Source: Hyaloscypha bicolor E
Taxonomy: Eukaryota; Ascomycota; Leotiomycetes; Helotiales; Hyaloscyphaceae
DNA length: 64,000 nucleotides
Assembly: GCF_002865645.1 (NCBI RefSeq)
Contig: NW_020194552.1
Coordinates: 248,001-312,000 of the forward strand
Reading direction: 5' to 3'
A program made the position numbers and the translations under genes. Positions 45,783-58,564 of this stretch are shown piece after piece. The first letter of the stretch is position 1, and each line of letters starts with the position of its first letter. The notes below the pieces were generated by a model. It was not told the origin of the DNA. It worked only from the letters and a program-made list of their open reading frames with translations, and ran no database searches.

Positions 45783-47382
45783 GAATCCACACCTTGACTC
45801 AACGCCCTGATTTTTCGTTGGATCAACGTCTCTGTGGGATCTGCAATGCTTACGAGTAGATTAGGGTGGGGTGATTGTGTCAAGACCGGTAATAATGTAC
45901 TATACTTTCATCTTTACATAATGTAAGGAGCTTTTATCGTTACAGCACGTGCGTTGTTGAGGCGTAGCCGTTCTAGAATTTAGGAGGCTTCTCAGGCCTG
46001 GAAGAGGACAATTTTAGGGCTTACCGGGACATATCTCGTACTTTCCAGGCTTTTAAGGCCTAAAATCCAGGATCTCATGTCGGAAAGTGGCAAAGGAAGA
46101 GACTATGCCCCCCATTGGGAGTTTCTAGTACTTCTTGGGCCTAGTCCCCCGCTTTCTTCTTACCTAGATAGGTTAGTGCATCACATGACTGTAATATAAG
46201 GTGTAATCTACTCTGATCCTTACATTACCATGGTAACGGTATTCTACTTTTCTATTACTGTAAAGTACCCACCCTAGAGTAGATGCTGGGAATCTGGTGT
46301 GAAGGGGTTGCCCAGCAATGAATCCGGCCCCCATATCCCCAGATGCGTTGGCCCCCCCCTGTTTGAGTAACGCAATCTCTTATTCGTACACGTAGATATA
46401 CGCCTCGTATTCGCTTGCCTGACAATGTAATGAGTGTGAGGCTGTCGTAAAGTCTGATTGGTGGCAGAACTTTTGTTCGCTCCCGACATTCCGCAAGAGT
46501 TCGATCTTCTACCTGATTCTGGCGGTGGGCTAGACTACAGGCTAACCCAGTCACGAGTCACAACGGGCCCTCGTTTCAGAACCTCACGACCCGTCCCTGG
46601 CTTAACGTTGATCAACCCGTGTGTTCCTGACTCCCAAGACCCAAGACGCGACCTGCAGGGTCATTATTGCGTATGGACAGGGACGGGGCACAACGAACTC
46701 TGTGGCTGGTCGCTGATCCAAATGTTGGCGTGTGGCGCCTCGGGGCGCGTCCATTATTTTCATAATTAGGTCAGCATCTTCACGAGGGATACGGAATCCC
46801 CTGGTTTTCTCCAGCCTTGCGGAGTAGAGTTCCCGACTCTCCCCAAGAACCTTTCGTGCACTATGGTGCGGAGCTGCCCCTCAATTCAATCAAAGCCGCG
46901 TTATTTGGTTGAAGCAAGTCCTGTCGGCGAGGCAACCCGGGAGCCCTAACAGAATCTTGCACACGATCCCGCGCGAACCCACAGACAACGTCTAGCAAAT
47001 GTCTTCGATCTCATGACCTTTTCAATTGTGGAGTTCTCCCGATACTCCATAGGGGAAGTGCAAATTCCCCGTGGGGAATATGGGCTAGTGCAAGGGATGA
47101 TTGCTTTCGATGGACCTTCTCAAGACACTCGTCTCTGTGGATGCCCTGTTACGGGTTCTCTGAAAATCCAGTGGGCTAAGCTAAGTATTAACTTTTTCAA
47201 AGTAGCCGAACTGCTCATTCGCTTTGCCAAAGTATGGCACCTGCTCAAGTTCCAGGATGAGTATTTAAAGTCTAACGGTCTGCCTTCTTGGGACAACGAC
47301 AACTCCTCCCATCATCATCCCATCCTACAGTCTCATTTCCACAAGCCAGATCGGCCGTCTCTACTCATATCATATCAACGCC
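45783..47382. other. Intergenic, 1.6 kb
   Basis: Promoters of the Zn2Cys6 and GH93 genes. A few short inverted stretches (for example taccatggta near 46,230) were seen; no gene is supported. Confidence 0.55.
47262..47269 (+). promoter_or_regulatory. TATA-like box of the GH93 gene
   Basis: TATTTAAA, 114 bases upstream of the ATG. Confidence 0.4.
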
Positions 47383-48543
47383 ATGCACTACACCCAGCTC
47401 ATCGGCAGCCTTTTTCTGCTGCCATGCATTCTCTCGGCATCGGCTTGTGTTACGCCAAACCCAACTCCAGCCGCATTCACGAACTTTAACGATAACATTT
47501 TCTTCTTTCCCGCTGCCAACGCCGTCAATTGGAAGACTCTCTACGCACGCTCTCTCCAGCTACCAGATGAATCTCTCCTGATGACATGGGAGAACTATCC
47601 AGCAGAACCTCCCTTGGTCAACCACCCCATCTACAAGTCGGTGGACGGCGGTGCAACTTGGTCCAACTTCTCCGCCATCAAAGACCAGGTCAACGGTTGG
47701 GGCATGCGCTTCCAGCCTTTCTTGTACACTCTGCCTCAAGCGTTCGGTGGATATCCCGCGGGTACATTACTTGCTGCAGGCGTTTCCGCCCCATTCAGTC
47801 TGCAAGGTGGAGTCTACATTGATCTCTACGTCAGTCAGGACAGTGCAAAAACCTGGAACTTTGTCAGTCACATCGCCTACGGGAACGGTCCCGAGGATAT
47901 CACCACTGGCCATGCAGCGATCTGGGAACCCTTTCTCATGATGTACAGCGGCTCACTGGTGTGCTACTTCTCTGATCAACGCGATTCAGCACATTCCCAA
48001 AAGCTTGTCCACGTTACCACCACTGATCTCCATACCTGGTCTGCCGCAGTCGACGACGTCTCCTATTCTGCAAAAAATGATCGGCCGGGCATGACCACCG
48101 TCGCATACATCGCGTCCAAGCAGCAATATATCATGACATACGAGTACTGCGGTACAGCAAAGTGTGCAGTGTATTACAAGACCGCCCCCAATCCGCTCAA
48201 CTTCAACTCGGCGACAGGCATTGCGCTGGTCGGGAACGATACCAGCAAGACCGTACCTAAGGGCTCCCCTTATGTCATCTGGACGCCTAACCCAGCAAAG
48301 ACAGACGGCTCAGGCGTAATCATTGCCAGCAGCGGCTCTCTTGAACCAGTCCTCATTAATGACGATAGTGCTAGCCCGCAAGGGTGGAAGGTGGTCAATG
48401 TGGGCCAGTGGTCGGCTTACTCGCGCAGCTTGAGGATCATCACCGTGCAAGGCAAGAAGAAGTTGTTGTTTGGCAACGGAGGCAACATGGGGGACCCAAA
48501 CTGCAACTCTGTAGCTAACGGTGTCATTGAGGTTCCCTATTAG
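47383..48543 (+). CDS. Secreted GH93 exo-arabinanase-like enzyme
   Basis: Single exon, 386 residues. Residues 1-21 are a clear signal peptide (LIGSLFLLPCILSASA) with cysteine following. The rest is a six-bladed sialidase-like propeller of the GH93 type: TLYARSLQLPDESLLMTWENYP near the start, two Asp-box-like turns (SVDGGATWSNF and SQDSAKTWNFV), WEPFLMMYSG, YEYCG, and a closing WSAYSRSLR block. GH93 enzymes release arabinobiose from the ends of linear alpha-1,5-arabinan in plant pectin. The length is that of the family. A bacterial-type sialidase is less likely because the WENYP and WEPF blocks are typical of GH93. It lies 1.6 kb from the Zn2Cys6 gene. Confidence 0.88.
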   Translation: MHYTQLIGSLFLLPCILSASACVTPNPTPAAFTNFNDNIFFFPAANAVNWKTLYARSLQLPDESLLMTWENYPAEPPLVNHPIYKSVDGGATWSNFSAIKDQVNGWGMRFQPFLYTLPQAFGGYPAGTLLAAGVSAPFSLQGGVYIDLYVSQDSAKTWNFVSHIAYGNGPEDITTGHAAIWEPFLMMYSGSLVCYFSDQRDSAHSQKLVHVTTTDLHTWSAAVDDVSYSAKNDRPGMTTVAYIASKQQYIMTYEYCGTAKCAVYYKTAPNPLNFNSATGIALVGNDTSKTVPKGSPYVIWTPNPAKTDGSGVIIASSGSLEPVLINDDSASPQGWKVVNVGQWSAYSRSLRIITVQGKKKLLFGNGGNMGDPNCNSVANGVIEVPY

Positions 48544-49037
48544 AGATCCGCATATGCACAAAAGGCAAAAGGTGGGCGGCGTTGAGATCCCGACGTAGAA
48601 ATTAACAAACTCGGAGGTCAGCGAAAAGGGGGGGGACTGGACTGAAAATGAGCGACAGAATATGTGACTAGCTTGGAGGGCTGTATTTACACACTTTATG
48701 TACAAACTAGTTTGGTATCTTATGCCACGTGAAGGTTCTCTCTTTAAGGAAACCCGAGGTCAAGTGACCGTCATAAGCGAGAGACCTCTTCCTTTTGCAA
48801 AAGGGGCTTAAGCGAAACCCGACCCTGTTCTAAACTTGCTCAGCATAGGTCAGTTTACTTCATCAGCAGTTCAAATAACTTCTCACTTCCTGAGTCAAAA
48901 CCGGAATGCGTCAAGTTAGTGTTCGACTCTGAACCTCTTGTTATTTCTCGGCTGCTGAACTAATGGGAAAAACTTAGACACATCCATCCCCTCAACAAGC
49001 GCCATTCCTTCATGCCTCACAGGCCAAAGCCAGCATC
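48544..49037. other. Intergenic, 0.5 kb, convergent
   Basis: 3' flanks of the GH93 gene and the 88-residue gene. Nothing else seen. Confidence 0.6.
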
Positions 49038-49374
49038 TCACTTCCCCTGAGTCTTAACATTCTCCCGCTTCGAGTAGGCCAATGCAGAGCCCTCCCCTCT
49101 AGAGGTAGCCACCATGTCCCCATTCTCCTTGATCACCGCCGTCGCAGTGCCACTGGAGTATACGACGTCCGTTTGGCGCGAGACGCTATTGCCAACCTGA
49201 AACCCGTATTAGCCCATATATCATATGAACACGGCCATGGATATAAAAGGTTTATTGAGCCCCCACTTGTATGGTTCTCTCGGACGTGTAAAATGAACCT
49301 TCTCCCTTTCTGATCACGTCTTTGTAGCCTGAAAACCTTCCTGCTGCTGCTCCGCCGATTTCGAGACCGCCCAT
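49038..49374 (-). CDS. Unrecognised 88-residue protein, one intron
   Basis: I do not recognise this gene. Exons 49,374-49,267 and 49,196-49,038, joined across a 70-base intron (GTGGGG, GCTAATAC branch, TTTCAG) at a codon boundary. The product has 88 residues, no signal peptide and no membrane segment. It is rich in G, S, A and T with alternating small residues (VYSSGTATAVIKENGDMVA, then SRGEGSALAYSK), suggesting beta strands. A TATA box lies 154 bases upstream of the ATG. It diverges from the 152-residue gene at 50,034, whose central part has a similar pattern. The frame stays consistent across a good splice pair, which is why I call it despite its size. Confidence 0.68.
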
Positions 49375-50033
49375 TGTTTGTACGGAATGTGTTGCTAAAG
49401 AGAGAGCCTTGAAGTGTCGGATTTAGGTTGAAGTCTTGTGCTGTTGTGGAGTTGTGGGGATCTTCGGGGGCCTTGGAGAGTAAGGAAGATCAGGCTCAGG
49501 AAGACCAGGAGTCTAGACTTTGAGCAATATATAGCATGACTGGATGTAGGTGGGTGTTGATAAGAATCAACTGTGGTAGGGGTATTGAGGGGCTTCGCTT
49601 AAAACTTGTCTGTTGTACGCCCTGCTTGTTTGAAGAAACTTAGAGCCTTGCATCAAGAACGCCCTTCTGATCTGTCGGCAAACGCTTTCGGAGTGGTTTT
49701 TTTAAGCCACTGTGAATCTATTGGACTTACCAAATAGCATTGATCCTGCACTGACAGCACTGTCCTTACAAATATGGTGCAGCTGCATGCAGACTCGTTC
49801 TGGTCGCGCCTTCTGCACCAAACCGCCGATCTTGGGCCTTGTACTCGGGCGTGGCATAAGCGTACGGAGTCATGCTTCCAGACGTAAGGCTCAATCGAGT
49901 TGGAATGTTTCTAGTTATCCAAAGACTAAGGTTTCGTCGGCGGTAGTGCTGCCCCCGTATCAACAGGTCAACGACAAGGCAAAAACAACCGTCACCCAAA
50001 CTACATCTACCGATAGAAAAATAAAGAATAAAC
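49375..50033. other. Divergent promoter region of the small-gene pair
   Basis: 659 bases between the two start codons; contains the TATA box of the leftward gene. Confidence 0.6.
49528..49533 (-). promoter_or_regulatory. TATA box of the 88-residue gene
   Basis: TATATA within GCTATATATTGC on the minus strand. Confidence 0.45.
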
Positions 50034-50537
50034 ATGGGAAACGAACAGAGTCACAGATCTGAAAATAGTGGGGAGGTCACACGTAAGTCTCCTGTCCTTC
50101 AATCCTAGACAGACCTGGCTAAACTAGGTCAAGGCTACCGCGACACCATAAACTTCGAAAACAACCAGAGCAGCAGAGGGAATTTAGCGGGTTCATACGG
50201 TAACGCAGACGCGCGAGTCATCAACAACGGCACAGGCGCGTTTGCAGTAGCCAAAGGGAAAAGCGGGCATGCGGGTGCGTATACAGATGGCCGTGATATC
50301 CGGCTCGAGGCTTCAGGCAATGGAAGAGCGGGCGTAGATGGCGGGTTGGCTTGGGCACAGGCTGGGGATGGGAATGTTGCTGTGGCGTTTAGCAACGCGG
50401 CGCAGGAGAGGCATAGGGCATTGCCTGCGGCGGAGAGGCAGTCGGGTAAGACCTGTAAGTGTGAGGATGCGAAGTGTAGGAGGAATAGTTGTCGTTGTCC
50501 GTGTCACTTGGTGAGACAGAAAGCTTTGGGGTACTAG
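50034..50537 (+). CDS. Unrecognised 152-residue protein with C-terminal cysteine cluster
   Basis: I do not recognise this gene. Exons 50,034-50,082 and 50,128-50,537; the 45-base intron has GTAAGT, a GGCTAAAC branch and CTAG. The product has 152 residues. Residues about 17-110 are G/N/A-rich with alternating small side chains (NNGTGAFAVAKG, GLAWAQAGDGNVAVAFSN), a pattern seen in beta-solenoid or stacked-strand proteins. The C terminus (about 128-145) is CKCEDAKCRRNSCRCPCH: six cysteines and a histidine in 18 residues, like a metal-binding site. There is no signal peptide. It diverges from the 88-residue gene, which shares the G-x2-A-x-[SA]-x-G-[ED]-G-[SN] pattern. Confidence 0.68.
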
Positions 50538-50728
50538 AGATTTTCGTTTATCATCATCTGATGAGCCGTCCATCCTTTGGTTTGGGTAGAAGCACGTATC
50601 AGAATAGCATCATATTGATTGCGACGAGAACGCAAGGGATAAGGATGACATAACGGCCTTCAATGAAATAACCATATTTTGATATTCTATAATACAGTTT
50701 CCCTACAAATTCTGGCACGTTCTCTGAA

Positions 50729-51380
50729 TCATAGTTCACACTTCGTCTCCTCAACCTGACTCAAGACACCAGTGTGGATATCATATTTAAGGCCAACAAC
50801 CTGAGTAGTTTTCTTGATCAAGGGCGAAGCTCTGATCAGTGCAAGATCTTCTCTGATGCTCTCCTCAATTCTATTCTCCTATTAGCATCAAATGGGCAGT
50901 CTCTCGGATCGGAAGACTCACGAGCCCTTGATCTCCCCGAACTTCGAAGCTTCAATTGAGGCCTTCTCTTCCGGAGCAATTTGAAGCAATGCCTCCTTAA
51001 TAGCATCGTCGTGGAAGTGTGTCATTCCGCAATCAGTGTGGTGCATTACGACGATTGTTCCTGGCTGTCCGATTGTTTGGAGAACGGCCAAAGTTCTGAT
51101 TGCGTCGAATACCCTGCCACCTGCATTCCGTACCATGGTCGCCTTGACCGTCTTGCCATCGATGCCCAAAATTTGATATGGGTTGAGGCGGGGATCGGAA
51201 CAAGAGAGAACGACGACTCCAGCTCCGGTAGCGATCATTCCTTTTCTCATTTCCATCAATGGCGGAGGTGCGGTGTAGGTCTCTGAAAATTTGCTGGGAA
51301 GAGTCAGTGTGTGAATACTTGTTTGACTAAACGACTTACCTGTTGCGGGCCAGCATCTCGACGAGAGGTCCGGTCACCAT
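50729..51380 (-). CDS. Beta-carbonic anhydrase
   Basis: Exons 51,380-51,340, 51,293-50,922 and 50,870-50,729; introns of 46 and 51 bases. The protein has 184 residues. It converts carbon dioxide and bicarbonate. Zinc ligands Cys45, His99 and Cys102 (in CSDPR and MHHTDC) and the Asp47/Arg49 dyad are all present, with the VRNAGGR block between. It is a short, leaderless form of the beta class and so probably cytosolic. The acceptor of intron 2 was chosen as the AG at 50,871-50,872 because the AG eight bases before it breaks the frame. The C terminus continues with a normal GLKYDIHTG strand. Confidence 0.92.
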
Positions 51381-52919
51381 TTTGTTGGTTGGGGATTGAT
51401 GATCGTGAGGCTGATTTGAAGTTGAGATTGTGTAGGAGGTGGAGCTTTTGATTGAAGAAAGTGAAGATGCTTGGTGTGAGCGAGGGCGATGTTGATGTAA
51501 AATGAATGATTTTCGAGGGGATGATGGTCCTCTTTTATAGATGGAGGATAAACTGATGATGCTGCGTCGTCCGGACATGTTTGCTGCGATGCGGGATTGA
51601 TTTCCATCCCAGACAGAGAAGAAGCCAATAATTATGGTCTCCGTCCATCAAGCTTTCTAAGCGGCGAACATCAACGGCCATAACGAAGCTTCAGAATTGG
51701 TAACGAGACCACCGTTGAATGCGCGTCACCGAAGCTCCGATGGGGTTCGGGTTGGATGAAGTCCGAATATGCCCCCCAATACGTGACACAACACACGTAG
51801 GACAATAAGCGAGAGATATGCCCAGGAGATGTCGCCAATGACGATGAAGGCCGAGGTGCACACTGTAGACCCCTTCCTACAAATTAATTATTTAATAGGC
51901 TGCTTGGTGCATGCAAGTACAGTCCGGACGCCTGATTACTCACGTCCATCTTTCAGGGTTCCAACGTGGGGTTGGACCGACGCAAGTAAGATTCGGCACG
52001 TGATCTCGATCAGTAATCAATCCAGGAATCGAGACTGCTCGAAGACGCGAACTATTCTTGGACTCTGCGCATCCTGCAACTGGAATACCTTGACGTTCTT
52101 TGACTTTGACCTTTCTCTGAAATGTCTTTGGATTGAATTTGTGCCCGGTCTCGACTTCGAGATGACATTTTAAGTGATCTTTTTAAGGAAAGTCATCTGG
52201 TGGGGGTCCTAGTCATAATTTGTGAAAGAACACTAGTCCCCATGCTTTGAATGCAGCATCATTGAGTCAAGGGACTCATTTGAGACTTTTCCTCTTGGAA
52301 TTTAATAACGAAGCACACTCCAGAGGAGCAGAAATCAAACGGAATATTGGAGTGAAAGGTATGATACCAAGAAATGATCCATTTTGAACAGCTACTTGCC
52401 GGCTCGTGGTAGGGCGAGGCGCCGGTCTCAGATATTTGGGGACGACATGCATAGGCATACAGATTAACGTCTGGGCATGAACAGAGAAGTCAAGGGAGCA
52501 AATGGCGGCCAGAATACCCAGCAAAACTTTTGGTTGACCCGGCCTTTGGGACTCCGCGTGGCTGTTTTAGCCCGTCTACATCCAACAGCTCTCGTAAAGG
52601 ATCCAGGGTTGCTGGCAGAGGTGTAGGAACTTGACCGGGTGAGATATGAGCCTCGGCATGACAGCAATGAAATGCGACTTGCATGAAAGGGGTGGTGCAA
52701 GCGAGGTTGAATCCTGATCCTGCTTCGTATCATGACTACAGAAAAACCAACGACAAAGGCCACTGCAGTGTGTATCGTATATTCGTCAGACTCCCAAGGC
52801 CATGCTTTAGCCGATCCCATGCTCAGCCTTGTATCCTCTTAATGCCATCAACGCCGTGTTATCCAAGAAAATCGACTGCTCAACCATCTCACGCACAACA
52901 CTCCAGATCGTAGAGTCGC
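51381..52919. other. Intergenic, 1.5 kb
   Basis: Carbonic anhydrase promoter at the left. A 114-codon plus frame (51,829) and a 118-codon minus frame (52,464-52,820) have no recognisable features. Confidence 0.5.
51534..51539 (-). promoter_or_regulatory. TATA box of the carbonic anhydrase gene
   Basis: TATAAA within CTATAAAAGA on the minus strand, 154 bases before the ATG. Confidence 0.5.
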
Positions 52920-53238
52920 TCATTTCTTTCCGCTCTTCTTGATACCCTGACTGCCGGTATTGAGAGGCCCCTTCTTCCCCGAGGCTTTTGCCGCCAGCTC
53001 GGCCTTTGCCTTTGCATCTATTGTTGTGATTAGTGTATGATCGAGCTGCATAGACTGCTGGGTACACACCAGCCTTCTGCTTCTCCTGGAACGCCTTATC
53101 TTCTTCGTCCAACTCGGCTTTGGGGGCTTTCTTCGGGGCCTTCAAAGGCTTAGCCTTGCCTCCTGTTGATGATTAATATGCGATTTCAGCCTGATGATTG
53201 TCGGTGCCCGGCATACCTGCTCTGTCAGCGCCTCCCAT
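52920..53238 (-). CDS. TMA7: TMA7, translation machinery-associated protein
   Basis: Exons 53,238-53,217, 53,162-53,070 and 53,017-52,920, with introns of 54 and 52 bases; 70 residues. The protein is small, lysine-rich and without a fold of its own. It starts MGG and has GGKAKPLKAPKK, a central acidic DEEDKAF followed by a helical QEKQKADAKAKAEL, then GKKGPL and the invariant end GIKKSGKK. These are the family landmarks. TMA7 associates with ribosomes. It diverges from PRP4 with 443 bases between. Confidence 0.93.
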
Positions 53239-53681
53239 TGCGATATGCAAGATTCGTCGTCTGGGATGAACCAAGGCTGATTCGTGTGAGCGTGTAGCGT
53301 TTTTTTGGGAGGTGAGAGTGGGATGTTAGTGCAGGATGGCGGGGAGAAGCTGAGGTTCTTGATTTAGACTTTGGCACATATCGCGCTATCCCAAATACGG
53401 CTAGCCCGACTCCGAGGCAGGCCTTCTCGTCATCTTTCTCAGAGTCGAGCCTTCTCTAATATCCAACAACATTCCCCTCGGCGCGTCACCACAGACACCA
53501 CCAGTTCGACTTGAGCCTGATTCTCCCGCAACGCTTGAGAACAATGCGCTGAGGCCTGGAAGGAGAGACGATAGGCACCCGGTTGGGCTCTTCTCACATT
53601 GAGATACTACCGTTCTGAGCTTTGGCTAACACAACTTTTCCACCACAAGGCAGGGGTCTACGTCCAAGAACTGCACTCAAT
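53239..53681. other. Divergent promoter of TMA7 and PRP4
   Basis: 443 bases between two housekeeping start codons. No consensus TATA box noticed. Confidence 0.6.
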
Positions 53682-56451
<2,770 letters not shown>

Positions 56452-58078
56452 GATGGTGTTGGTGTCTGCGGATAGAAGGGAAAGGTGGTCGCCCATCACA
56501 ACGGGAGATATTTTGGGCGTACATAGAATATGACATCCTCAAGAGAGCTCGATTACCCCGAGCGGTTGCAGGAATACATAGATCGTAATGGCAATTGTGC
56601 TGAAAAGTACTTCCTGTTTGGGAAAATTCGCGCCCCCTTTCCTGCCAACTTTACTTCATTTATTTTCTTTTCTCTTGCCAATAACCCAACAAACATATCA
56701 ATTTTCTACTGGTTGATTCACAAATTTACGATTATGAAACCGTGTTCCATTTTCAGGGATCTGCATTGCTTTCTTGCATTCTTTGTCGATTGTCCACTTC
56801 GAAGTTTACTTCCTATTTAGGAGAATTCAAACTCTTTTCCCATGAAATTCAAAAACACCCTGGGGAGAAGGATTCCGTCAGCCTTGCAGCAAGGCTCTAC
56901 ATCTTCCAGATGTACCCCCTCGTCGAAAGCTTTGCCGTCACGTACCTTCGGATTGTAGATCCGGTTGCTCCCTACGTACCCCTTTAGGTTTGCAGGGTCC
57001 TCCGTCGCCCCTTTGCGGGCTGGCTCGGGGTTGCTTTGAAAAGGGGCGATCACTTCTTTATGTTTGTATTCATTCGTTTCAATGGTAGTCTTCAAACAAT
57101 CTTTGTCCTTCGTTGCTTTTGCATTTTCACCATTGCAGCCCGTACCGTGGATGAAGGACATGGAGGAATCTGTTTTCATCAAAGCACTTCGACGAAAACG
57201 AAAATCTCGCATCAAATCTCAAATGACTGTGTCTCTTCGCTAGGCTAAGTCAAGTGGAGAAGAGCCTGCCTCTTGCAGGATGCGATGGTTGTTGATATTA
57301 GCCGCAAGCGCCGAACTTGCTCGCTCGGTAGTTGTTTAAAGGGCGCATGTGAATCCTCAGGGGCTGAGCCAAGGGTCAGATTTGCCGCGGCTGATCGGTA
57401 GGCGGAAGAGGCATTTGGGATCATGATGTGAGGGAGGTAGGTCGTCTGGTTGGGCTTGGTGGGTGTGTTTTTGGGGTGTGGTGCGAGAATGATTGTATTG
57501 TGTGATGTTGTGTGATGTAGGAATCAGGGTGGAGATGTGCGGGTGATGACTGTGTTGTGTCTCGTGCTGATCGATGATGTAGGCGGGTAAAGGATGGTGA
57601 TGACGATGGTTCTGAAACTTTACAGCCAGCTTGAGGCGAGTCCTGTAGGTCGAGGTGGGTTCAAAGCAAAAGCAAGTCGAAGAAGGTTGGTAGAAGGTCG
57701 TTATTATTTCAATAATAAGGTGTGCATGATGGTATCTTCGCAGCCGGTCTGTCAGTCTAGCAACAGTCAAACTCCCAACGCCACGGTCCAGTCTTTCTTG
57801 AAGCCGGTTCCATTAAGTTCTCATAATTCGTAACTCCACAGCATCACCATTCAAAGAGTGTAAAACCATACACCAGCACATCTTCCCAACCCAATCTACA
57901 GTCCCCTCCAAGGGCCATAGAAGGTCATCTTCTTAGAAGAAGATATACGGCCCATAAGCACTCCAGTGAACTCCCTGTGCATCACTGGGAACCTCAAAGT
58001 ACCTCTGCAGAATTGTCAGCTTTAATTCCCGAGACGATGAACATCCCCTAGGCCCTCACGCACAGCAATCTGTTTGGT
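56452..58078. other. Intergenic, 1.6 kb
   Basis: Open frames here (for example a histidine/threonine-rich 137-codon minus frame at 57,357-57,770) look like products of simple-sequence bias. Nothing supported. Confidence 0.5.
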
Positions 58079-58564
58079 TCAGAGAACTAGATGAGCCACC
58101 CACGGCTGTTGAACTGAAGGACCCACCCAAAAGCATCCACAGCACCAATTCTTGGTGTCATCTTCCTCCTCCTCCTGCGCTCGCTGCCTTGAATTCCGCT
58201 GCTGAAGCTCGTACACCGAGTCCGCGGCGTCGGTCTCCACGTACGGGTCCTTCCAGGTTGGGGTCGATGATCTGGGCTGGCGGGTAGCGGTTGGTTGGGG
58301 GATTGGCCGCGGTGCTGAGATTATGGATGCGTATTGTGGTGGTTCGGCCGGGGCGATGGTTGATATTGATTGTGCTGAAAAGGAAGATCGTGATGATGTG
58401 GTGGTAGTATTGCTGGTTGTTCTGTAGACTGGCGGAGGCATGGAGAGTGGGTTTGAAGTTGTTGAGAGGGGTTGAGAGCCAGATGACTTGTAGGGTGGTG
58501 GCTGTGATGTTGTGCCTGGGTAACGTGGCGGGACGGCCGCGGCTGCTGCTGCGAAAACGGACAT
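58079..58564 (-). CDS. Small P/S/T-rich protein with CCGCF motif
   Basis: 161 residues from ATG 58,564. Most is proline-, serine- and threonine-rich and disordered, followed by a polar ELQQRNSRQRAQEEEEDD stretch and then NWCCGCFW. No function is recognised; a CCGC cluster is a plausible S-acylation site. The C terminus is uncertain. Either the frame ends at 58,079, or a 57-base intron (GTGGGT ... AACAG) begins right after CFW and joins to IAVREGLGDVHRLGN. Both give 161 residues. Splicing would remove a tail that looks unlike protein, so it is a real possibility. Confidence 0.6.
   Translation of the reverse strand: MSVFAAAAAAVPPRYPGTTSQPPPYKSSGSQPLSTTSNPLSMPPPVYRTTSNTTTTSSRSSFSAQSISTIAPAEPPQYASIISAPRPIPQPTATRQPRSSTPTWKDPYVETDAADSVYELQQRNSRQRAQEEEEDDTKNWCCGCFWVGPSVQQPWVAHLVL

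Noticed and set aside
47013..47489. 158-codon frame overlapping the GH93 start
   Set aside because: It contains the GH93 TATA box and overlaps the clear signal peptide in another frame.
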